From assembly GCA_026018925.1 (NCBI GenBank), contig JAKSZU010000029.1, positions 14,683,778-14,747,777 on the forward strand: 64,000 nt of DNA. Reading direction: 5' to 3'. Source of the DNA: Tupaia tana. Its lineage: Eukaryota; Chordata; Mammalia; Scandentia; Tupaiidae. This document shows, one piece after another, positions 58,481-64,000 of this stretch (the first letter of the stretch is position 1; every line of letters begins with the position of its first letter). The notes under the pieces were generated by a model, which was not told the DNA's origin, did not search any database, and worked only from the letters and a program-made list of their open reading frames with translations. Position numbers and translations under genes: made by a program.

Positions 58481-59100
58481 GTACAAACAGCTGGTTTTGT
58501 GGATAAAGTAACAAAAAATATTTCTATAGCTTTACACACTCAAAAAACTATTGATGAAAAAATCCAACACAAATTGGATGTCCTTTATGACTCTGTTGTA
58601 CATTTGGTGAACCAGGTCGATGGGTTACATGTGGGTTGGTCTGTCCAATGTCATGTATTGTATCCATGGATTTGTGTCACCCCTAAAATTTATTATGAAA
58701 GCCAATATGATTGGGAAAAGGTAAAAAAACATTTACAAGGTGTCTAGTACAGGGCCAATGAAACAATAGATATTCTTACACTCCATCGAGAGATCTTGGA
58801 GATAGAGAAGGTATGTTCCTCTCCCTTTAATGCAGCACAGGAGGCAAATAAATTGCTGCAATAATTGTATGGTCTCCTACCACACTGGACCTCTTGGCAG
58901 TAGTGGTTAATGCCTGCCATTATGGCAGCACTTATTGATCTTGTGTTGCATTGTTGTGCCCCCTGCCTTGTGTGAATACTCAGATGTTCCTTTCTTGGAG
59001 TTTGCTTCAAAATCCATCCATTAAAAGTTCAAGCCAAGGCATTAGATTCAGAGGCTGGTAGTCAATGTTGGGTAAGATCTTTGGGATGTTTCTCAACCTA
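58481..59100 (+). pseudogene. env remnant, transmembrane subunit
   Basis: An open stretch (58,499-58,747) shows a heptad-like region (IDEKIQHKLDVLYDSVVHLV), then a short Cys/Trp segment with WICVTPKIYYESQYDW, typical of the class II env TM ectodomain. A stop ends it at 58,745, and a hydrophobic, membrane-anchor-like part follows with further stops. Confidence 0.75.
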
Positions 59101-59221
59101 AGACAGGGAATGCATGCAAATATGCATTAGCCAATGATGAGTAAGAGAAAATGTCACCAAGAACAACCTAAGACAGGCACAGCCTAACTGCCTGTCAGAA
59201 GTGGCAGATCATTTAATAAAC

Positions 59222-59233
59222 AAAAAAGGGCGA
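59222..59233 (+). other. Polypurine tract
   Basis: aaaaaagggcga lies just before the 3' LTR start at 59,236 and would prime plus-strand synthesis. Confidence 0.7.
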
Positions 59234-59235
59234 TA

Positions 59236-59565
59236 TGTGGGGAGACATGAGGAATGTGCAGGATGTGACCACCATAATAAAACCAGGGTCTTTATCCGGA
59301 CATGGTCTTGGGTGGCTAGATTGTTATGAGCAGAATGTCGTGGGACTGTTTTGAGCTCAATGTTCCAAAGAATTGTGATACCAACCTGGTAAATTCAGTA
59401 AGGACTTAAAACCTTACATCACAGAAGTCTCTGGAGTGTGTATAGATACTAAAAATAAAGTACGTTTCGTGCTGACCAGTATTGACTGGCAGTCCTCCTG
59501 TTTCTATCTTGTCTTCTTGTCTTTTCTTTAATCCTCACCCCCCAACTCAGGTTGGTGGGTCCGAC
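59236..59565 (+). repeat. 3' LTR of the class II provirus
   Basis: Starts TGTGGGGAGAC and ends GGGTCCGACA, 330 bp. Shares gaatgtgcagga, gctgaccagtatt, cactggcagtcctcc-like and tcttgtcttttctttaatcc blocks with the 5' LTR, but is considerably diverged. Confidence 0.85.
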
Positions 59566-59777
59566 ATATCCACAGAGTTTGTTGCCTAAAGTCAACTTTT
59601 GTTCACAGATATGTATATATCAGCTGAACTTACTATTGAAAGTATTTAGATTAATTGAGATATTTTTTGAATCACTACAATGTGGGACAGAATAAAGGAA
59701 TAGAAAGCAACTGCAGATAACAGAGACAGGGTGGGAGAAGGATGAGAAATGGCAGAGGGTTAGAAATAGGGGGGAAA

Positions 59778-59870
59778 TATATATATGTATGTATATGTGT
59801 GTGTGTGTGTATATATATACATATATATATATATGTATATATATATACATACATACATACACACACAAGA
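59778..59870. repeat. (TA/TG)n microsatellite
   Basis: Mixed TA, TG and TACA repeats inside the HAL1 module. Confidence 0.95.
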
Positions 59871-60013
59871 AACAAGAAATGGAAAATTATTTGTTGACAA
59901 TAATGAAACTGAGCAAGGGCCCTCTAATGTATTTTCTAAGGTTCTTGAAATATAAGATCCCATTACATTGTAATGGTTCAGAGTAAGAAGTAAGTCTTCA
60001 GACTTTTGGTTAT

Positions 60014-61747
60014 AATAATGACCAACATGGGCCCGCCGAGCCTGCGTGGCCCGCCGGGCCTGCGCGGCTGGGGCTCTGCCTCACATGCCGTGGCCCGGAC
60101 CGCCCAGCCCCTGCTGCCGCTCCAGCACTGGGTGTGTCCCGCGCACTTAGTGCAGACGGGCCGAGCTCGCCGACCTTCCTTTCTTGGGGCGGGTGGGCGA
60201 GCGGGAGGTGGCGCTGGATCCCGTGAACATTCGTGCGCTCAGGGCTGGCGTGTGACCACCGGGCCTGTGCGTGGCCGCCGGGCCTGCGTGTGGCTGCTGG
60301 GCCTGTGCCTGCGCATGGCTGCTGGGCCCAAGCGTGGTTGCAGGGCCAGTATGTGACCACTGGGCCTGCGCGTGGCCGCTGGGCCTGCACCTGCACATGG
60401 CTGCTGGGCCCGAGCTTGGTTGCCTGGCCAGTGCGTGGCCACCAGGCCTGCGCGTGGCCCCCAGGCCTGCACGTGGCCTCCAGGCCTGTGCGTGGCCACC
60501 AGGCCTGTGCATGGCCGCTGGGCCTGTGCCTGCGCATGGCCGCCGGGCCAGCGTGTGACCGCCGGACCTGCGCTGGCGCATGGCCACGGGTCCTGCGCGT
60601 GGTTGCCGGGCCTGCGCATGGTCACCGGCCCAGTGCATGACCACCAGGCCTGCACGCGACCCCCGGGCCTGTGCGTGGCAGCCGGGCCTGCACGTGGATG
60701 CTGGACCTGCGCCGGCGCGTGGCCCCTGGGCCTGCACGTGGACGTCGGGCCTTAGTGGGGCCGCCGGGCCTGCGCGTGGCCACCGGGCCTGCGCCTGCAC
60801 TTGATGGTTGGGCCTGCACGTGGCCGCCGGGCCTGGGCCTGCGCGTGGCCGCCAGCCGCAGGCAGCAAATTGAATCCTAAAACTAGGACTAAGAACTTGC
60901 AACCACAAGCAACAGAAAGAAACTTTAGCTGTCTTAAACCAATTGAGAAATATATTGTATAGGAGGATTTTCTCCGCCTATGGACAGTGAGAAGATGATG
61001 GTCACCAGCCCTGCATTACCTCAGGGAAAAACAAGAACTACTCTACCATTCTTAAGGAAGCCAGATACCCGAGGATGACTCACGCTGCAGATCCCCGCAA
61101 CACCATTCCCGGTAATCACAAGATGGATGCTGTGCCGCATCAACTGATAATCATCTCTGCTTTCCAGAACCGCTTTCCTGAAACTGTCTTCCATGGAGAT
61201 TCACCTACAATTGCGGAACTGCACGAGACCCACCCTTAATCCAACCCTGAATAGAATCTATGCTCCCTGTTGTTAAAAACTATATGAGCTGATAATTGGG
61301 AAAAAAAAAAACTGAAAGAACTGGAGGGTATAATAACAGGGAAGGCAACTGCGGATGCTAGAGACAATATGGGAAAGGTAATGGGAACGAGTAATTGAGG
61401 GCAGAAGGGAGGGATTCAGGGAACAAACAACACACTCAATAGACACAAAAATGAAAAGTTGTCTGTTGATGATAATGTATATGGTAATATCATTGTCTTG
61501 ACTAATGTGCATTGTATTCATGCTGGGAAAAACCATGTTGTACACGGTAAAGAGGTGCAATGATTAAATGTAATAATTAAAAAAAATAATTGAAATCTGG
61601 GGGAAAAAAAAAAAATATATATATACTGACTGACATGCATGGCATTCCCTTTTGAAAAAGCAATGTAATACCCTGTAAAGTTATATGTAATCCAATGTAA
61701 TATAAAGAAGATTATGATGATAATAAAAAAAATAATGACCAACATGG
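60014..61747 (+). mobile_element. SVA-like composite retrotransposon with VNTR
   Basis: Element 60,031-61,730 flanked by a perfect 17-bp duplication, aataatgaccaacatgg (60,014-60,030 and 61,731-61,747). Parts: GC-rich head (60,031-60,240), a 19/25-bp VNTR (60,241-60,850), a unique body of unknown origin (60,851-61,300) closed by an A11 run, an L1-type tail module (61,311-61,600) closed by an A12 run, and an L1 3'-end module (about 61,625-61,720) with a final A tail. No coding capacity that I believe. The architecture recalls hominoid SVA elements, but no part matches them. Confidence 0.82.
60241..60850 (+). repeat. GC-rich VNTR, 19/25-bp unit
   Basis: Units such as gggcctgcgcgtggccgcc (19 bp), some with an inserted 6-bp step giving 25 bp. 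About 30 units, variable at CpG positions. Long open frames on both strands here come from the absence of A/T-rich stops and are not genes. Confidence 0.93.
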
Positions 61748-61925
61748 ACCATAAGTGAGGGCCATTGGACCTCTAAAACTCTCACTTAAAGGAAAGATAA
61801 AGTTTTGATTTCAATGTGTAAGATGTTTTATAGGCTGGAAACTGCTGGTTGTGAGCTCAAAGACTCTAGACTGAGTGGTTCTAGACATCTGAAGAGAAAT
61901 TTGATTATCTAAGGCCTCACCAATC

Positions 61926-62233
61926 AAGAATGCCCATGAGGGAACCAGCAGTTAGTGTAATGGCTATGTTGCTGGACTCCCACATAGTTGACCGCGGTTC
62001 ACGTACTGGACCCGGTGGATTAAAACTCACGCCGGGCATGTGTGTGTGTGTGTGTGCCCAAGATCCTGAGAGGAGAATGGAGGAGAAGGGATTGCAGCAT
62101 GTCCATCCCCCCGGGGGGGGTGATTTCTCGCTTTCTGTCTCTATGTCTCTCTGTCTGTCTGTCTGTCTGTCTGGCAAGCCCATGTGCCCTATAGTGAAAA
62201 CCTCTCCAAAAAAAAAAAAGAATGCCCATGAGA
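61926..62233 (+). mobile_element. Long-form SINE inside the solo LTR
   Basis: Body 61,941-62,218, flanked by aagaatgcccatgag (61,926-61,940 and 62,219-62,233). Well preserved, with a (TCTG)n-like stretch. Confidence 0.92.
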
Positions 62234-62634
62234 TAATCACACCCTCTGGAACCAATTACTGAACTGATCATGCACCTAGGACCTCTGCCCCTAATTTTCC
62301 CCTTAAAAACTCATGTGAGGAACATCTCGGGGAGGCAGGGTCTTTTCAGCATGAGCTGCCAACTCTCCTTGATCTGTGCTTAGCAATAAACTGTACTTTC
62401 CTTTATCACACCATGTGCCTATGGTTTGGTTTTATAACGCTTGGGTGAGCAAACCTGATTTGATTTCAGTAACAATAACGTGTATGATGAAGCCACTTTA
62501 AAGTGTATTCTGGCTAGAAAATCAAATCTGGCATGCTGTGAAATGTGATGTTTGGTGATGTGCAGTGAAAGTATGTAAATTAATTAATAAAAAAATAATT
62601 TTTGTAAAATAAAATCCTCATCAAGTTAAAAAAA

Positions 62635-62826
62635 AAAAGAGAAAGTGAGAAATCACCACCCTGGGGAATGACCATACCACAATCCCTTCTCACTTCTCTT
62701 CTATGGATTTTGGACATGCACACACACATGCCTGACATAAGTTTCAAGCCACAGGGTCTAGAACTTGAATGTGGTTGACCATATGGGAGTCCAGTGCCAT
62801 AAATATTATGCCAACTGCTGGCCCAG
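62635..62826 (-). mobile_element. Degenerate SINE
   Basis: Reverse copy: gtgagaaatcaccaccc, ggattttggacatgcac, catatgggagtccagtg and ctgctggccc. The T-rich end lies against the A tail of the HAL1 module. Confidence 0.65.
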
Positions 62827-63012
62827 TTTTACTTTTATATTATCTCAAGATGAAAAACAAGAAAAGTAATAATATACAAAGTTATATAAAACAAATACAA
62901 TTCTGTCCAACAAAGTAAACAAAAATAGATTTGAGGACCTGTAGAATTATTGACATATTGATAAGTAGTGTATTACATAAAAAGTTAATAATCAAAATGA
63001 ATCAAAAACTTT
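62827..63012. other. AT-rich sequence
   Basis: No feature recognised. Confidence 0.3.
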
Positions 63013-63650
63013 TGTAGGGACATGTTCAGACAAAGGTCCTGAAGGTATGGGACATGCTCTGAGCAAACATCACCTGTCCCTTTGGGCTATGGCAGAACCC
63101 TACAGCTTTTCCTTTCCTTTACCCTCACTGCAGACAGAGCAAAGGGTGGAAATTCCTAGGGGCTTTTCAACAGACACATCTGATGGAATTCAGGAAGCAT
63201 CTTGACCCCATTTAGCAAAGTCCTGCTCTGGCTCTGTAAGATTCTTTAGCCTTCTCTGGGCATGATGTACTATGGCGAGATTCTTTAGCCTTATGTTTCT
63301 TCCCCACACCTGCAGCTAGGTTTCTGTCCATTAGAAAGTAAGTTTAATGTGAATTCTGCTTGATGTGATTATTGCCAAGGGATACACCTGGACTAGTATG
63401 TCTAAGACCTTACAGATTTGTTACCTGCTTCTTATTGTCTGTAACACATCAACATATCTATGGAATGTCATGAAATACACATATGTAGGGTCACTTTATC
63501 CTATAAATAAAGGCTCCCAGTTTGTCTGGGCAGCACAAGTTGCTTGGGCTGCCTAGGCTCAGGCTGCCTGTGTCCACTGCTATGCTGTCCCTCTGTCTCT
63601 TTCTTTCCATTTCCTCTTAGACCAAGCCAAACCCAGGGTGGATGCTGACA
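63013..63650 (+). repeat. Probable solo LTR, 638 bp
   Basis: TGTAGGGACA at the start and GATGCTGACA at the end. A TATA/polyA-like cctataaataaagg lies near 63,500, followed by a GC/CT-rich U5-like end. Flanks aacttt and aatttt would be a 6-bp duplication with one mismatch, which fits a class II LTR. Confidence 0.6.
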
Positions 63651-63654
63651 AATT

Positions 63655-63830
63655 TTATATTGAGAAAACAAATAATTGAAATGGAAAAGTGCAAAGGACT
63701 TGGATAGATTCTTTTTTAGAATAAAGCATACAAATGGCCAATGAGCATATGAATAAACACTCAACATTACTAATCATTAGGAAAATACAAATAAAAACAA
63801 TTGTGAAATATCACATCACATTTTTTCTTT
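63655..63830 (+). mobile_element. Old L1 ORF2 fragment
   Basis: aatggccaatgagcatatga, aacactcaacattactaatc and aaatacaaataaaaacaat match the conserved C-terminal part of L1 ORF2 (compare 48,890-48,960). No A tail. Confidence 0.75.
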
Positions 63831-63879
63831 AAAATATTACTTTATTTATTTTATCTATCTTTTGTTATTATTTTATAAT

Positions 63880-64000
63880 CTGACAAGAGAGAGAGAGAGA
63901 GACAGGGAAAGTGAGAAAGCAAGCCATCAGTTTCAGGACTCAAACCATAGCCATGTGGGAATCTAGTACCTCAACAACCACACCACCTGCCAGCCCCCAC
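63880..64000 (-). mobile_element. Short-form SINE at the window end
   Basis: Reverse copy: (ga)n block, gtgagaaagcaagccatcag, gactcaaaccatagccatg and cacctgccagcccc. Confidence 0.65.

Larger units (their letters stand above)
46610..59565 (+). mobile_element. Betaretrovirus-like provirus, decayed and interrupted
   Basis: LTR - primer binding site - gag - (protease and RT missing) - RNase H - integrase - env TM - polypurine tract - LTR, all on the plus strand. Interrupted by a SINE (47,946-48,250), an L1 3' end (48,669-49,950), a HAL1 tail (about 50,934-51,300) and a full-length L1 (51,377-57,541). All genes carry stops and frameshifts, so no function is left. The Lys-type primer site and the gag and env type place it in the class II (ERVK/beta-like) group. 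Confidence 0.85.
59904..62474 (+). repeat. Solo LTR with 4-bp target duplication, carrying two insertions
   Basis: TGAAACTGAG at the start, CAGTAACA at the end, flanked by ATAA on both sides (59,900-59,903 and 62,475-62,478). After removing the composite element and the SINE, about 560 bp remain, with an LTR-like polyadenylation region (gcttagcaataaactgtac near 62,380). The 4-bp duplication points to a gammaretrovirus-like (class I) LTR. Confidence 0.7.
59570..62600 (+). mobile_element. HAL1-like 3' module 2, split by a solo LTR
   Basis: Module 2 sequence (from about 59,585: gcctaaagtcaactttt, gtatatatcagctgaac, aagcaactgcagata) stops at 59,903 and resumes at 62,475 (ataacgtgtatgatgaagcc, gtgtattctggctagaaaat) to its A tail at about 62,600. 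A TA/TG microsatellite lies at 59,778-59,870. Confidence 0.8.

Noticed and set aside
60010..60908. Several long overlapping frames (up to 253 codons) rich in Ala, Gly, Pro and Arg on both strands
   Set aside because: They lie on the GC-rich VNTR, where stop codons are rare. The 19-bp unit shifts frame every repeat, so no protein repeat is conserved.

Overview
The window is nuclear DNA from a placental mammal. It is AT-rich and intron-like, and most of it is retrotransposons. It holds a vomeronasal type-2 receptor (V2R) locus, several L1 copies, a class II endogenous retrovirus, processed pseudogenes of mammalian genes, and dozens of copies of one tRNA-like SINE with A and B boxes. I see no Alu, B1/B2, Bov-tA or CAN SINEs, so this is probably not a primate, mouse-like rodent, ruminant or carnivore. 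I do not name a species.

Left part (0.7-30.7 kb): a six-exon V2R gene on the minus strand. Exon 1 is at 30.5-30.7 kb, exon 2 at 17.6-17.9, exon 3 at 15.0-15.8, exon 4 at 10.6-10.9, exon 5 at 5.97-6.09 and exon 6 (seven-transmembrane) at 0.74-1.64 kb. Splice sites and phases agree from exon 2 to exon 6. Two one-base indels in T runs (exons 1 and 3) break the frame, so it is either a recent pseudogene or a gene with homopolymer errors in the assembly. Its introns are packed with SINEs. Intron 1 also holds an old full-length L1 (with three SINEs inside) and an ORF1-only, HAL1-like element inserted in the L1 A-tail.

Middle part (31-46.5 kb): a minus-strand HAL1-like element with an open 307-codon ORF1, preceded by an L1 3'UTR piece. 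Processed copies of FAM149A, TOMM20, RPL21 and CEBPZOS follow among many SINEs.

Right part (46.6-59.6 kb): a decayed betaretrovirus-like provirus with two LTRs, a Lys-type primer binding site, and gag, RNase H, integrase and env-TM remnants. It is broken by a SINE, an L1 3' end that sits where protease and RT should be, a HAL1 tail, and a very young full-length L1. That L1 (51,377-57,541) has perfect 13-bp target duplications, two open ORFs, and a 5'UTR of five 129-bp tandem promoter-like monomers.

Far right (59.6-64 kb): a nested stack. A HAL1 tail is split by a solo LTR with a 4-bp duplication. That LTR is split in turn by a SINE and by a 1.7-kb composite element with 17-bp target duplications: a GC-rich head, a 19/25-bp VNTR, a unique body and L1-type tails. 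Its layout resembles the hominoid SVA elements but the sequence is different. This composite element, the two-module HAL1-like family and the monomer turnover in L1 promoters are the most novel observations here.
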